Notes: a model not told the origin generated them from the letters alone. A stretch of DNA of 64,000 bases from Bradyrhizobium erythrophlei (GCF_900129505.1 NZ_LT670818.1:1054001-1118000), one strand, 5' to 3'. Shown: positions 17,165-27,587, numbered from the stretch's first letter. Numbers and translations: made by a program.

Positions 17165-18346
17165 TCACTTGCTCCTGTTGTCATCGAGGGTTTCGGTGCC
17201 GTCCCCCGTGAGATCGTAGGTAACCATGGTTTCGCCGGATTGCGGCCGCTCGAGCCAATCCTTGTGGCGCATCGAAAGATGGACGTCGCGTGTCCCCGCG
17301 CGCCAATGCTCGACCATGCCGATGTGCGAAAAATCATAATCCTTGGACGAGGATTCGTAGTTCTTGCTGCGGTAGATCAGGTGCACCACCGTGACGGTGT
17401 TCTCCTTGGCGGCCTTGCAGAGGATCTCGACTGACGGATCGTTCTTGAGATAGTCGGGCAATTTGCCTATCAGGTCGCGCACTGCCATGCGCGCGTTGTG
17501 CACCTGCTTGTTCTTGTCGGTGTTCATACGGGTGCGGCTGGAGAAACGGATGTCCTTTTCGCGCTCGGCGGCTTCCAGCAACGAGACCGGTAGCGGCCCG
17601 CGGGCGCTGAACAGATCGACCTGGAAGATCAGCAGGTCGTTGTTGGTTTCCTCATCCAGCACGTAATCAAGCGGTGTGTTGGAGGCGATGCCGCCATCCC
17701 AGAAATGCTCGCCTTCGATCTCGACGGAAGGAAAGCCCGGCGGCAACGCGCCGGAGGCCATGATGTGCTCGGGCCCGATCTTCTTGCCCTGCTTCTTGAA
17801 GTCGTAATTGTCGAAATATTTGAAGTTGCCGGTCGTCACGCTGACCGCGCCGACGCTGAACCGGGTCTCCAGCGCGTTGATGCGGTCGAAATCGACCAGG
17901 CGCTCCAGCGTGGCCCGCAGCGGCGCGGTATCGTAATAGCTCTGCGACTGCGGGGTGCCCTGCGGCCAAAGCGGCGCCGGCGGGATGCGCGGCCGGAAGA
18001 AGCCGGGCACGCCGAAGGTCGCGATCAGCGCCGCGCTGGTCTCGTTGAAAAGCGATCGCGCGCGGTCGCTCTTGGTGACGGGGTTCCAGGGGACCGGCGC
18101 GGAAACCATGTCCCAGAATTCCTTGAGCCGCGCGACCCGCTTCTCGCGCGGGTTGCCGGCGATGATGGCGGCATTGATGGCGCCAATCGAGATGCCGGCG
18201 ATCCAATCCGGTTCGAAATCGAAATGACACAGCGCCTGATAGGCGCCGGCCTGGTAGGAGCCAAGCGCGCCGCCGCCCTGCAGCACCAGCACCCGATGTG
18301 CCTTGGCTGGCGTCCTTGCCGGAGCGGGACTCGAATGATCGGTCAT
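17165..18346 (-). CDS. Patatin-like phospholipase (with DUF3734-type C-terminus)
   Basis: A 393-residue acyl hydrolase. The oxyanion motif GGGALGSYQAGAYQAL, nucleophile Ser in GISIGA and catalytic Asp in DGG (FWDGGIASNTPLDYVLD) form the Ser-Asp dyad. The C-terminal part (RMNTDKNKQVHNARMAVRDLI...) matches the DUF3734 extension found in PHB-associated patatins. Start ATG 18346 (MTDHSSPAPAR) is preferred over one 16 codons upstream. It is directly followed by bdhA, so a role in storage-granule lipid or PHB turnover is likely, though inferred. Confidence 0.93.
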   Translation of the reverse strand: MTDHSSPAPARTPAKAHRVLVLQGGGALGSYQAGAYQALCHFDFEPDWIAGISIGAINAAIIAGNPREKRVARLKEFWDMVSAPVPWNPVTKSDRARSLFNETSAALIATFGVPGFFRPRIPPAPLWPQGTPQSQSYYDTAPLRATLERLVDFDRINALETRFSVGAVSVTTGNFKYFDNYDFKKQGKKIGPEHIMASGALPPGFPSVEIEGEHFWDGGIASNTPLDYVLDEETNNDLLIFQVDLFSARGPLPVSLLEAAEREKDIRFSSRTRMNTDKNKQVHNARMAVRDLIGKLPDYLKNDPSVEILCKAAKENTVTVVHLIYRSKNYESSSKDYDFSHIGMVEHWRAGTRDVHLSMRHKDWLERPQSGETMVTYDLTGDGTETLDDNRSK

Positions 18347-18461
18347 GGCTTGGTCAATCAGATATGAGAAAGCGGTTCTATTGCCAAAAAGCACCCGGCA
18401 CCGTGGCGCCCCGTCGCGGTCGCGTCAATCAGCTGTCCTGACAACGGCGATCACGCCGAGG

Positions 18462-18959
18462 TTATCGCGGGTCCGACGACGCCATTATGAGCGTCCAGAA
18501 TACCTTGTATTTCGTATTTGAAGCATAGCTCGCCGCGATGCCTAATTTTGTGACACCATTTTTCAGCATATTGGCCCGGTGCGGGGGCGAGTCGCGCCAG
18601 CCGGAAAAGGCCTCCGCGAGGGTATGATAGCCCGCCGACACATTCTCTACCGCCTGCGTCGCGGGGTATCCCGAGGCATTCAGCCGCTGCGCCAGCGGTG
18701 CCTTGACGTCGTGGTCGAGCTTGTTGCGGTTGGCCATCGCCTGCGACTGCGCTTCCGCAAGTTTCATCAGCTCGGGATCCACCGTCACCGCGCCGAGCCC
18801 GTTATTCTGCCGGTACAACGAGATCATCGAGGCCGCGGCGATCGGATCGAGCCTGCCGCCATTGGCTATGTCGGCATACATGGCTGGCTGCTCGACCGGG
18901 GCCTCGCCCGCGCAGCCGCCAAGCGCCAACAGCGCGATAATGGCGATAATCGCCCGCAT
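18462..18959 (-). CDS. CAP-domain (SCP/PR-1) lipoprotein
   Basis: A 165-residue exported protein. The lipobox LALGGC at about 11-16 predicts acylation at Cys16. The CAP domain follows: LYRQNNGLGAVTVDPELMKLAEAQSQAMANRNKLDHD with the His of the active-site-like pocket, then AENVSAGY-like VENVSAGYHTLAEAFSGWRDSPPHRANML. Bacterial CAP proteins are of uncertain function. ATG 18959 is used because a GGGGGA purine run precedes it. Spacing to cysA (434 bp downstream in transcription is the patatin) suggests it is its own unit. Confidence 0.9.
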   Translation of the reverse strand: MRAIIAIIALLALGGCAGEAPVEQPAMYADIANGGRLDPIAAASMISLYRQNNGLGAVTVDPELMKLAEAQSQAMANRNKLDHDVKAPLAQRLNASGYPATQAVENVSAGYHTLAEAFSGWRDSPPHRANMLKNGVTKLGIAASYASNTKYKVFWTLIMASSDPR

Positions 18960-19027
18960 GATTCGAGAGTCCCCCAGAATGGATTGGGGGTTGTTGCATA
19001 CCAACCGTGGCTGAATGGTGAACGTTT

Positions 19028-20071
19028 TCAGTCCTGCGCGGCGAAAATCCGGTAGTGCCGGGGCTGCAATCCCACGATATCGCCGGTCCTGAGTTCCCGA
19101 TCCCGGGGCGCGTCGATCTCGATCACGGTCTCGCCCTGCGATAGAGCGACTTCGGCCCGCTGGATCGGTCCGAAGGTCCGGACATGCCGTACCTTGCCCT
19201 CGAATGCGCCGCTGCCGGGCGGCCCGACCTGCATGTCGTGACGGCGAACAAACAGCTGCGATGCGCCGGAAGCCGCGCCATCGGCCCTGATATTCAATGC
19301 CTTGCCGCCGAGCCGCACGCAGCCGTCGTGGATATCCACCGGCAGCACGATCGACTCGCCGATGAACCCGTGCACGAAGGCGGTCGCCGGATTGTCATAG
19401 ACATCGCCGGGCGTGCCGATCTGCACGATGCGGCCCTTGTCCATCACCACCACACGGTTGGCGACTTCGAGCGCCTCTTCCTGATCGTGGGTGACGAAGA
19501 TCGAGGTCACGTTGATCTCGTGATGCAGGGAACGCAGCCATTGCCGCAGTTCCTTGCGCACCTTGGCATCGAGCGCGCCAAAGGGCTCGTCGAGCAGCAG
19601 GATTCGCGGCTCGATCGCCAGCGCCCGGGCCAGCGCAATGCGCTGGCGCTGGCCGCCCGACAATTGGCTTGGATAGTGATCGGAAAGCCAGCCGAGCTGC
19701 ACCAGATCCAGCAATTCCCTGACCCGCGCACGGATGCCCTCCTCGTTCTTGCGCACCGCACGCGGCTGCACCCGCAGGCCGAACGCGACGTTTTCGAACA
19801 CCGTCATGTGGCGGAACAGCGCGTAATGCTGGAACACGAATCCGACCTGGCGCTCGCCGGCGCCGCGGGCGAGCGCGTCTTCGCCGTCGAACGAGACCTC
19901 GCCGGCGTCGGGCCAGTCGAGCCCCGCGATGATGCGCAACAGCGTGGTCTTGCCCGAGCCGGACGGCCCCAGCAGCGCCACCAACTCGCCTGACGCGACC
20001 TTCAGGTCGACGCCGTCGAGCGCGGCAAATGCGCCGAACCTCTTCACGAGGCCTTTGACTTCAATCGTCAC
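19028..20071 (-). CDS. cysA: Sulfate/thiosulfate ABC transporter ATP-binding protein
   Basis: A 347-residue ATPase of the sulfate importer. Walker A is GPSGSGKTT, the signature [15 protein letters not shown], Walker [13 protein letters not shown], and the H-loop [13 protein letters not shown]. The C-terminal 110 residues form the regulatory TOBE-like domain. Its start overlaps the cysW end by 11 nt, showing a single sbp-cysT-cysW-cysA transcript. Confidence 0.96.
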   Translation of the reverse strand: MTIEVKGLVKRFGAFAALDGVDLKVASGELVALLGPSGSGKTTLLRIIAGLDWPDAGEVSFDGEDALARGAGERQVGFVFQHYALFRHMTVFENVAFGLRVQPRAVRKNEEGIRARVRELLDLVQLGWLSDHYPSQLSGGQRQRIALARALAIEPRILLLDEPFGALDAKVRKELRQWLRSLHHEINVTSIFVTHDQEEALEVANRVVVMDKGRIVQIGTPGDVYDNPATAFVHGFIGESIVLPVDIHDGCVRLGGKALNIRADGAASGASQLFVRRHDMQVGPPGSGAFEGKVRHVRTFGPIQRAEVALSQGETVIEIDAPRDRELRTGDIVGLQPRHYRIFAAQD

Positions 20072-20930
20072 GCAGCTGTTGCCCGTCGTCCAAGTGCCGT
20101 TCGAGAATGGTTTTCGCCACCAGCGTGATCAGCGCCAGCATCGCCAGCAGCGAGGCGATCGCGAACGACGATACGAATTGATAATCATTGTAGAGAATTT
20201 CAACCAGCAGCGGCATGGTGTTGGTCTCGCCGCGGATGTGGCCCGATACCACCGACACCGCACCGAACTCGCCCATGGCGCGGGCGTTGCAGAGCAGCAC
20301 GCCGTAGAGCAAACCCCATTTGATATTCGGCAAGGTGACGCGGAAGAAGGTCTGCAGACCGGACGCGCCGAGCGAGATCGCAGCCTCTTCCTCCTGCGTG
20401 CCCTGTTCCTGCATCAGCGGAATCAGCGCGCGCGCGACGAACGGAAACGTCACGAAGACGGTGGCAAGCGCGATGCCGGGCACCGCGAACAGCACATGGA
20501 TATTATGGCTCTGCAGCCACGGCCCCCAATAACCCTGCGCGCCGAACAATAGCACGAACACCAGTCCCGAGATCACCGGGCTGACCGAGAACGGCAGATC
20601 GATCAGCGAGATCAGGAAGGTCTTGCCGCGAAAATCGAATTTGGCAATGGCCCAGGCCGCGACGATCCCGAATACCAGATTGAGGCCGACGGAAATCACG
20701 GCGACCAGGAGCGTCAGCCGGATCGCCGACAGCGCTTCCGGATCGGCCAGCGCAGAAAGATAAGCGCCGACGCCCTTTGAAAATGCCTGCGCGAACACCA
20801 CGACCAGCGGCAGCACCACGAAGACCGTCAGGAACGTCACCGCAATCGCGATGACGACGAAGCGAACAAGCCTCGGCTCGGTCCGCAGATCGTCCCGCGC
20901 CGAACTCAGGGAAGACGGTCGCTGATTCAT
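20061..20930 (-). CDS. cysW: Sulfate ABC transporter permease CysW
   Basis: A 289-residue permease with six predicted helices. The EAA loop is visible as [24 protein letters not shown], where CysA docks. An extended charged N-terminus (about 25 residues) precedes the first helix. Order after cysT identifies it as CysW. It pairs with CysT to form the sulfate channel. Confidence 0.95.
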   Translation of the reverse strand: MNQRPSSLSSARDDLRTEPRLVRFVVIAIAVTFLTVFVVLPLVVVFAQAFSKGVGAYLSALADPEALSAIRLTLLVAVISVGLNLVFGIVAAWAIAKFDFRGKTFLISLIDLPFSVSPVISGLVFVLLFGAQGYWGPWLQSHNIHVLFAVPGIALATVFVTFPFVARALIPLMQEQGTQEEEAAISLGASGLQTFFRVTLPNIKWGLLYGVLLCNARAMGEFGAVSVVSGHIRGETNTMPLLVEILYNDYQFVSSFAIASLLAMLALITLVAKTILERHLDDGQQLRDD

Positions 20931-20943
20931 TGCCCTCGGCCCC

Positions 20944-21780
20944 TCAATGCGCGGGCAGGCGCAGTTGCGCCCAGCGCTGCAGGCGATTGATCGCGAAAAT
21001 GATCAGGAACGACGCCACCAGCATGACGACCGCGATCGCGGTCGCGTCCGCATAACGGAATTCCGAAAGCCGGATCACGATCAGAAGCGGCGCGATCTCC
21101 GATACATTCGGCAGGTTGCCGGCGATGAAGATGACCGAGCCGTATTCGCCGACCGCACGCGCGAAGGCCAGCGCAAACCCGGTCAACAGCGCCGGAATCA
21201 AGCTCGGCAGGATCACTTTTGAAACCGTATGCCAGCGGTTGGCGCCGAGGCTGGCGGCGACTTCCTCGACCTCGACTTCGAGGTCGAGCAGCACCGGCTG
21301 CACCGTCCGCACCACAAAGGGAATGCCGATGAAAATCATCGCCACGAAAATCCCGATCGGCGTGAACGCCACCTTGATGCCGAGTTCGGCCAGTGGCGCG
21401 CCGAGCCAGCCTTTTTGCGCGAACAGCGAGGTCAGGGCAACACCGGCTACGGCGGTTGGCAACGCAAAGGGAACATCGACGATGGCGTCGAACAGCCGGC
21501 GGCCCGGAAAACGGTAGCGCACCAGCGCCCAGACGATGATAGTGCCCATCACCAGATTGACGCATGCCGCGGCAAAGGCGAGGCCGAACGAAATCTTCAG
21601 CGCGTTGAGGGTGCGGCGGCTGGTGAGAATGTCCCAGAACTGATCGGGGCTCAGTTCAAAGGTCTTGAGAAACAGACCTGCGAGCGGAATCAGGATGATC
21701 ACCGACAGCCATGTCAGCGTCAGTCCCATGGTGAGACCGAACCCCGGCAAGGTGCTGCGCCGTCCTGCGCCTCCGCTCAC
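20944..21780 (-). CDS. cysT: Sulfate ABC transporter permease CysT (CysU)
   Basis: A 278-residue permease, first in the permease pair. The EAA motif reads [22 protein letters not shown]; the [10 protein letters not shown] and FALPTAVAG segments are typical of CysT. It begins 27 bp after the sbp stop and ends 13 bp before cysW starts. Confidence 0.95.
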   Translation of the reverse strand: MSGGAGRRSTLPGFGLTMGLTLTWLSVIILIPLAGLFLKTFELSPDQFWDILTSRRTLNALKISFGLAFAAACVNLVMGTIIVWALVRYRFPGRRLFDAIVDVPFALPTAVAGVALTSLFAQKGWLGAPLAELGIKVAFTPIGIFVAMIFIGIPFVVRTVQPVLLDLEVEVEEVAASLGANRWHTVSKVILPSLIPALLTGFALAFARAVGEYGSVIFIAGNLPNVSEIAPLLIVIRLSEFRYADATAIAVVMLVASFLIIFAINRLQRWAQLRLPAH

Positions 21781-21807
21781 AATGTCCCCTGCTTGCGCTT
21801 CACGGCG

Positions 21808-22797
21808 TCAGTTCTTGTAGATCTGGTCGAACACGCCGCCTTCGCCGAAATGTTCCTTCTGCGCCTCGGTCCAGCCGCCGAATACTTCGTCGATCGTGAA
21901 CAGCTCGACCTTGGCGAAGGAATTTTCGTATTGCTTGGCGATCTCCGGATCGCGCGGTCGATACGAGTTCCGCGCGGCGATTTCCTGGCCTTCCCTGGTG
22001 TACCAGTATTTCAGGTAGGCTTCCGCGACCGCGCGGGTACCCTTCTTGTCGGCGACCGCATCGACGACGGCCACGGGGGGTTCCGCCAGAATGGAGAGCG
22101 GCGGCGATACGATCTCGAACTTGTCCTTGCCGAATTCCCGCTGCGCGAGGAATGCCTCGTTCTCCCAGGCCAGCAGCACGTCGCCGACGCCGCGTTCCAC
22201 GAAGGTCACGGTGGAGCCGCGTGCGCCAGTGTCCAGCACCGGCACGTTCTTGTAGAGATCGGCGACGAACTGTTTTGCTTTATCAGTGATGCCGAATTTC
22301 TTCAGCGCGTAGCCCCAAGCGGCGAGATAATTCCAGCGCGCGCCGCCGGATGTCTTCGGGTTCGGCGTGATGACGCTGACATCAGCCTTGACCAGATCGT
22401 CCCAATCCCGGATGCCCTTGGGATTGCCCTTGCGCACCAGGAAGACGATGGTCGAGGTGTAGGGCGAGGCATTGAGCGGGAGCCGCTTCTGCCAGTCGGC
22501 AGCAACAAGCCCCTTCGCGGCGATGGCGTCGATATCATAGGCGAGCGCCAGCGTGACCACATCGGCCTGCAGGCCGTCGATCACGGCGCGCGCCTGCGAA
22601 CCGGAGCCGCCGTGCGACTGCTTGATCTCGACGCTCTTGCCGCTTTCCTTCTGATAGGCCGCTGCAAACGCCTTGTTGAAATCCACATAGAGCTCGCGAG
22701 TCGGATCGTAGGACACATTGAGCAGCGTGACATCGGCGGCAAACGCCGAGCTTGCCCAGAGCAGCCCGGCAACTACAGGCAACATGCGACGGAACAT
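21808..22797 (-). CDS. sbp: Periplasmic sulfate-binding protein
   Basis: A 329-residue periplasmic protein that captures sulfate for CysTWA. The signal peptide covers 1-22 (ends SAFA-AD). The conserved opening [19 protein letters not shown] and the ligand segments [12 protein letters not shown] and [19 protein letters not shown] are present. ATG 22797 has GGAG 6 nt upstream; an ATG four codons earlier is possible. A 122-bp gap separates it from cysH on the same strand. Confidence 0.95.
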   Translation of the reverse strand: MFRRMLPVVAGLLWASSAFAADVTLLNVSYDPTRELYVDFNKAFAAAYQKESGKSVEIKQSHGGSGSQARAVIDGLQADVVTLALAYDIDAIAAKGLVAADWQKRLPLNASPYTSTIVFLVRKGNPKGIRDWDDLVKADVSVITPNPKTSGGARWNYLAAWGYALKKFGITDKAKQFVADLYKNVPVLDTGARGSTVTFVERGVGDVLLAWENEAFLAQREFGKDKFEIVSPPLSILAEPPVAVVDAVADKKGTRAVAEAYLKYWYTREGQEIAARNSYRPRDPEIAKQYENSFAKVELFTIDEVFGGWTEAQKEHFGEGGVFDQIYKN

Positions 22798-22919
22798 CCC
22801 AATCTCCATTCGGCCTGACGACTTCATTGTCATCGAGGACGCGAATATCACTCAGGTCAATGCGGCATTAAGTCAACGAAACCGCATTTCATTGTTCGCA
22901 GCGTTGCAGCGTCACTATG

Positions 22920-23654
22920 CTACGAAGTCTTGACCGTATGGATGCCGCATTCGGTCTTGGCCCGGCCGCGCCAGCGCCCGGCGCGCACATCCTCGTCGGG
23001 CGAGGTTCGGCTGGTGCAGGGCATGCAGCCGACCGACAGGTAGCCGGACTTCAGAAGCGGGTGTGGCGGCAGGTCTGCGCGCGCGTAGATCGCATCGATC
23101 TGCTCGCGCGAGACGTTGGCGAAGGGATTGAATTTCAGTCGTGCGCCGTCCTGCTCGACGACCGGAATCTGCGCGCGCAAGCCTCCCTGGAACCGCTTGC
23201 GGCCGTTGATCCAGGCGCTGAACGGTTTTAGCGCGCGCGCCAGCGGCTCGACTTTGCGGATCCGGCAGCAGGCATCCGGATCGGAGAACCACAATTCGCG
23301 CTCGGGATCCTCGCGGTTCAGCGTCTCCTCCAGCGGCTTGATCGAGCGGACATCGCGCAGGCCCAGCGCCGCGATCAGCGTATCGCGATAGGCAAGCGTC
23401 TCCTCGAACAGCCATCCGGTATCGAGAAAGACCACGGGGATGGCGGGGTCGACATCGGCCATGACTTTCAACAGCGCCGCCGACTCGGTGCCGAACGAGG
23501 AAACCAGCGCCAGATGCTCGCGGCCGACGGCCTGCAACGCGGTTGCAATCACCTCCGTCGGAGATGCGTTGCGAAGCGCACGATCAAGCTCGTCGGCCGC
23601 CGGCAGATCGCCTGCCGTCCGCGCGAGCGACACATGGTCCACGAATGCATTCAT
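22920..23654 (-). CDS. cysH: Assimilatory APS/PAPS reductase with Fe-S cysteine motif
   Basis: A 244-residue reductase that converts activated sulfate to sulfite. The PP-loop region is LALVSSFGTESAALLKV. The catalytic ECGIHT is at the C-terminus. Two extra Cys pairs, CC in DPDACCRIRKV and CxxC in SVGCMPCTSRT, match the [4Fe-4S] type that prefers APS (adenylylsulfate reductase); enteric PAPS reductases lack them. Its start overlaps the DUF934 stop by 4 nt (ATGA), so the two are translationally coupled. Confidence 0.95.
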   Translation of the reverse strand: MNAFVDHVSLARTAGDLPAADELDRALRNASPTEVIATALQAVGREHLALVSSFGTESAALLKVMADVDPAIPVVFLDTGWLFEETLAYRDTLIAALGLRDVRSIKPLEETLNREDPERELWFSDPDACCRIRKVEPLARALKPFSAWINGRKRFQGGLRAQIPVVEQDGARLKFNPFANVSREQIDAIYARADLPPHPLLKSGYLSVGCMPCTSRTSPDEDVRAGRWRGRAKTECGIHTVKTS

Positions 23655-24166
23655 TGGCTGGCGCTTTCCGAATGACGCAGCATCATCCGCCGGTGCAGCG
23701 CCGTCATGCGGCCGTCGCCGGTCGGCTGATAGAACACCGAGTAGCGCTTGACCGTGTTGGCGAACGCTTCCGCGTCGGCGGGCTTCTTCACCTCGAACGA
23801 ATCGAAGCCGGCGCGCAGCATGAACAGGAACTGGTCGCGCAGCACCTGGCCGGTGGCGCGCAACTCGCCGCGATAATTGTGACGCTCGCGCAATAGCCGC
23901 GCCTGGCTGTAGGCGCGGCCGTCGCGGAAGGTCGGAAACACCAACGCAACCACCGCGAGCCGATCGAGATAGGGAACGAGATCGTCGAGGTCGCGATTGT
24001 TCGGCCAGATCACCCCGGTCCGCCCTTCCCGCCGCGACAGCGCCTCGGCTTCGTCGAGGAACCGCGCCGACGAAATCAGGATCGCGCCGTCGCGCGGGAT
24101 ATCGGCATCGTCAGCGAGGTGGACGAATTCGTCGTTCGTTATCTTTCCGTCCTTAACGAGTGGCAT
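23651..24166 (-). CDS. DUF934 protein of the sulfite reduction operon
   Basis: A 171-residue cytoplasmic protein of the DUF934 family. Family landmarks include GVIWPNNRDLDDLVPYLDRL, FPTFRDGRAYSQARLLRERHNYRGELRATGQVLRDQ and the C-terminal YSVFYQPTGDGR. It is regularly found next to CysI/CysH in proteobacteria and may help sulfite reductase, but no activity has been established. It overlaps cysI by 14 nt and cysH by 4 nt. Confidence 0.93.
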   Translation of the reverse strand: MPLVKDGKITNDEFVHLADDADIPRDGAILISSARFLDEAEALSRREGRTGVIWPNNRDLDDLVPYLDRLAVVALVFPTFRDGRAYSQARLLRERHNYRGELRATGQVLRDQFLFMLRAGFDSFEVKKPADAEAFANTVKRYSVFYQPTGDGRMTALHRRMMLRHSESASQ

Positions 24167-25814
24167 AGACGCGCTCCCTGAAAGGTTCGACGCCGAGCCG
24201 CTTCACCGCGTCGACGAACAATTCGTCCGGACGCGCGCGCAACGCGAGATAGGCTTCGACAATGTCCTCGACCACGTCGGCAACGTCGACATAGGGCACG
24301 GCGGGTCCGATCAGGGCGCCGAGTTCGGCGTTCTCGTCGGCGCGGCCGCCGATCGTGATCTGGTAGAATTCCTCGCCGTTCTTCTCGACGCCGAGAATGC
24401 CGATATGGCCGACGTGATGGTGGCCGCAGGCATTGATGCAGCCGGATATGTTGATATGCAGCCGCCCGATCAGATCGGCGGTGTCGTGATTGGCAAAGCG
24501 CCGCGTCAATTCCTGCGCGATCGGGATCGAACGCGCATTGGCAAGCGAGCAGTAGTCCAGCCCCGGGCAGGCGATGATGTCGGACACCAGATTGACGTTC
24601 GGCGTCGCCAGCCCGATCTTGTCGAGCGCCGCCCACAGCGCCGGCAGGTCGCGCTTGGCGACATGGGGCAGCGCGAGGTTCTGCTCGTGGCCGACGCGGA
24701 TTTCACCGAACGAGTATTTGTCGGCGAGATCGGCGAGCGCGTCCATTTGATCGGCGGTGGCGTCGCCGGGCGGCCCACCGACCGGCTTCAGCGACAGCGT
24801 CACGATCGCGTAACCCTGCACCTTGTGCGTGAACACGGAATTCTTGCGCCAGCGCTCGAACAACGGGTCGGCCGCCGCCTTCTTCAGTTCATCGGGCATA
24901 TGCGGCAGTTTTTCGTAGCTCGGATAGGAGAAGCGCGACCGGATGTCGTCGATCATGGCGTCGTCCAGCGTCAGCGCGGTGTCGCTGTCGCGCATCTGTT
25001 GCCACTCGTCCTCGACTTCAGAAGAGAATTTCTCGATGCCGAGTTCGTGCACCAGGATCTTGATGCGCGCCTTGTAGATGTTGTCGCGGCGGCCGTACTG
25101 ATTATAGACCCGCAGGATCGCCTCGATATAGCTCAGCAGATCGCGGCCGTGGACGAAGGGCTTTATCGTCTTGCCGATGAACGGAGTGCGGCCGAGTCCG
25201 CCGCCAACCAGCACCTCGAAGCCGGTTTCGCCTTCGGCGTTCTTGTGCAGCCGCAGCCCGATGTCGTGGATCTTGACCGCGGCGCGATCGTGCGCGGAGG
25301 CGGTGATCGCGAATTTGAACTTGCGCGGCAGGAACGAGAATTCCGGATGCAGCGTCGTGTATTGCCGGATCAGCTCCGACCAGATGCGCGGATCCTCGAT
25401 TTCGCCGGGCGCCACGCCGGCCCATTGATCCGAAGTGACGTTGCGCGTGTTGTTGCCCGAGGTCTGCATGGCATGGATGCCGACCTCGGCGAGATCGGCC
25501 AGCGCGTCCGGCAGTTCGGCGAGCTTGATCCAGTTGTACTGGATGTTCTGGCGTGTGGTGAAATGGCCGTAGCCGCGGTCGTAGCGGCGCGCGACATGCG
25601 CCAGCCGCCGCAACTGCTTCGACGACAGGGTGCCGTAGGGGATCGCGACGCGGAACATATAGGCGTGCAGCTGCAGATAGACGCCGTTCTGCAGGCGCAG
25701 CATCTTGAACTCGTCCTCGGTGAGCTCGCCGGACAGCCGGCGCTTCACCTGGTCGCGAAATTCCTCGACGCGTTCGTTGATCAGCGTGCGATCGAGTTCG
25801 TCATATGCGTACAT
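24153..25814 (-). CDS. cysI: Nitrite/sulfite reductase hemoprotein (assimilatory sulfite reductase)
   Basis: A 553-residue siroheme and [4Fe-4S] enzyme that reduces sulfite to sulfide. It contains two ferredoxin-like and two siroheme-binding repeats. The Fe-S/siroheme cysteines are visible as TACPGLDYCSLA-type (IIACPGLDYCSLANA) and SGCINACGHHH. FTTRQNIQYNWIKL is the N-terminal signature. No flavoprotein CysJ lies nearby, so electrons probably come from ferredoxin or another donor. It is followed by DUF934 and cysH. Confidence 0.95.
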   Translation of the reverse strand: MYAYDELDRTLINERVEEFRDQVKRRLSGELTEDEFKMLRLQNGVYLQLHAYMFRVAIPYGTLSSKQLRRLAHVARRYDRGYGHFTTRQNIQYNWIKLAELPDALADLAEVGIHAMQTSGNNTRNVTSDQWAGVAPGEIEDPRIWSELIRQYTTLHPEFSFLPRKFKFAITASAHDRAAVKIHDIGLRLHKNAEGETGFEVLVGGGLGRTPFIGKTIKPFVHGRDLLSYIEAILRVYNQYGRRDNIYKARIKILVHELGIEKFSSEVEDEWQQMRDSDTALTLDDAMIDDIRSRFSYPSYEKLPHMPDELKKAAADPLFERWRKNSVFTHKVQGYAIVTLSLKPVGGPPGDATADQMDALADLADKYSFGEIRVGHEQNLALPHVAKRDLPALWAALDKIGLATPNVNLVSDIIACPGLDYCSLANARSIPIAQELTRRFANHDTADLIGRLHINISGCINACGHHHVGHIGILGVEKNGEEFYQITIGGRADENAELGALIGPAVPYVDVADVVEDIVEAYLALRARPDELFVDAVKRLGVEPFRERVYATR

Positions 25815-25836
25815 GTGCGAGCTTTCTGTGGAAGCC

Positions 25837-26154
25837 TTAGGCCGGAACCGGGAGATCGATGGTGACGCCCTGCAGCCTTATGTGTTCGCGCAGATTGCCG
25901 GGCTTGATCTTGCCGCTTTCCTTGATTTCGACCGGCGCGATATAGGCGCCGACCGCACCGACATCGTCGGCGACGGATTCTGCAAGCAAGGCGCGGGCCT
26001 CTTCGGAAGTGCGAACGATCGCGGCATCCGACAGCTTTACCGACCAGTCCTGCTGGGCGGTGCGGTAGATCACGATGCCGTCCCAGGTTCGGTTGGCGGT
26101 CACCACCGACGGGCCGGTGATTCTGATTTTCTTCTGTTCAAGGGGAGAGGTCAT
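25837..26154 (-). CDS. DUF2849 protein
   Basis: A 105-residue protein between cysG and cysI. Sequence: ITGPSVVTANRTWDGIVIYRTAQQDWSVKLSDAAIV, then DVGAVGAYIAPVEI. This matches DUF2849, an alphaproteobacterial family found almost always in sulfite-reductase operons; function unknown. ATG 26154 overlaps the cysG stop (ATGA). The position suggests a small helper of siroheme insertion or electron transfer, but this is inferred only from context. Confidence 0.9.
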   Translation of the reverse strand: MTSPLEQKKIRITGPSVVTANRTWDGIVIYRTAQQDWSVKLSDAAIVRTSEEARALLAESVADDVGAVGAYIAPVEIKESGKIKPGNLREHIRLQGVTIDLPVPA

Positions 26155-27587
26155 TCGGCAGCTACCTGAAAATATGAGACGAGTTGAGCGAGTTGGGATT
26201 GGCGCCATGGCGCGGAATGCGCGACCACATCGCCGATGACGAGAACGGCGGGACCGCCGTCGATCTGCCCGACCAGCTCGGGCAGGCGATCGAGCGTGCC
26301 GACGACTGCTTGCGCGTCCGGCCGGGTCACGCGCGCGAACACGCCGACCGGAGTTTGCGGCGAGCGCCCCGCGGCGAGCAGCCCGGCGCGGACGGACGGT
26401 GCCGCGGTCATGCCCATGTAGACGACGACGGTCATCTTCGTGTCAGTAAGGGTGGACCAGTCGACGGTTTCGGCGTCCCTGGCCTTGTGCGCGGTGAGGA
26501 AGGTGATGCGCAGCGCCTCGTGCCGGAAGGTCAGCGGCACTTCGAATTGCGCCGCCGCGCCGAGCCCTGCGGTAATTCCGGGAATGATCGAATAGGCTAC
26601 GCCTGCTTCTCGCAGGGCCTCGACTTCCTCGCCGCCGCGGCCGAACACGAAGGGATCGCCGCCCTTGAGCCGCACCGCGCGCTGGCCGGATCGCGCAGCC
26701 TCGATTATTAGTTTGTTGATGGCGTCCTGGCCGATGCCGGGCTTGCCGACTCGGCGGCCGACCGGAACGCGCGACGCATCGCGGCGGGCGCGATCGAGCA
26801 CTTCGGGCGAGACCAGTTCATCGTAAAACACGATATCCGCGTCCTGCAGCGCGCGCAGCGCCTTGACGGTGAGCAGATCCGGATCGCCGGGGCCGGCGCC
26901 GACCAGCGTCACCCTGCCCTCGGCCTTGCCGTCACGTTGCGCGCCGGCAAAGGCGCTTGGATCGGAAATATTCTTCAGCGCCGCTTCGGCTTCGTCGTCG
27001 CGTCCGGCGAGAACCAGCGCGCCGATCGGGCCGTCGACCACGCGCTCCCAGAAGCGGCGGCGCAGCGGAAACTCAGGAATCCGGCCGTGGATCAGTTTAC
27101 GCCAGCGGCCGATGAAGGCGGCGAGATCGCCGACGCGCGCCGGCAAGACCGCTTCGATGTGTTCGCGCACGCGGCGCGCCACCACCGGCGACGATCCGCC
27201 GGTGCCGACGGCAACCACGACGTCGCCGCGATCGACGATGGCGGGGAAGATAAAGGTCGAATGCGCAAGGTCGTCCATCACATTGACGGGAATGCCGACC
27301 GCTTTCGCCCGCACCGACATCTTGGGTCCGATGTCGCCCGCGCCCGCGCAGAGGATCGCGATGACGCCGGAGAGATCGGCAGCGAGGGGATCGCCAAAGG
27401 CCTGCTCGATCCGCGCCGCATCGACGGGTCCAAGCCCACAGAGATCATGATGGCCGTCGGTCACATACCAGCGAACGCGCGCGCCCGCGGCAGCCAGCAG
27501 GCGCAGCTTCGCGCGCGCCAGGTCGCCTGCGCCAACCAGCAGCACAGGCCCGGCTTGCAGATCCAGAAATACCGGCAGGAATCGCAT
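26151..27587 (-). CDS. cysG: Siroheme synthase (multifunctional CysG)
   Basis: A 478-residue trifunctional enzyme. The N-terminal half is the precorrin-2 dehydrogenase/ferrochelatase (LLVGAGDLARAKLRLL; the GGSSPVVARRVREHIE segment). The C-terminal half is the SAM-dependent uroporphyrinogen III methyltransferase (LVGAGPGDPDLLTVKALRALQDADIVFYDELVS; RLKGGDPFVFGRGGEE; PGITAGLGAA). It makes the siroheme needed by the CysI encoded downstream. The first gene of the minus-strand cys operon, it diverges from cysD. Confidence 0.96.
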   Translation of the reverse strand: MRFLPVFLDLQAGPVLLVGAGDLARAKLRLLAAAGARVRWYVTDGHHDLCGLGPVDAARIEQAFGDPLAADLSGVIAILCAGAGDIGPKMSVRAKAVGIPVNVMDDLAHSTFIFPAIVDRGDVVVAVGTGGSSPVVARRVREHIEAVLPARVGDLAAFIGRWRKLIHGRIPEFPLRRRFWERVVDGPIGALVLAGRDDEAEAALKNISDPSAFAGAQRDGKAEGRVTLVGAGPGDPDLLTVKALRALQDADIVFYDELVSPEVLDRARRDASRVPVGRRVGKPGIGQDAINKLIIEAARSGQRAVRLKGGDPFVFGRGGEEVEALREAGVAYSIIPGITAGLGAAAQFEVPLTFRHEALRITFLTAHKARDAETVDWSTLTDTKMTVVVYMGMTAAPSVRAGLLAAGRSPQTPVGVFARVTRPDAQAVVGTLDRLPELVGQIDGGPAVLVIGDVVAHSAPWRQSQLAQLVSYFQVAAE

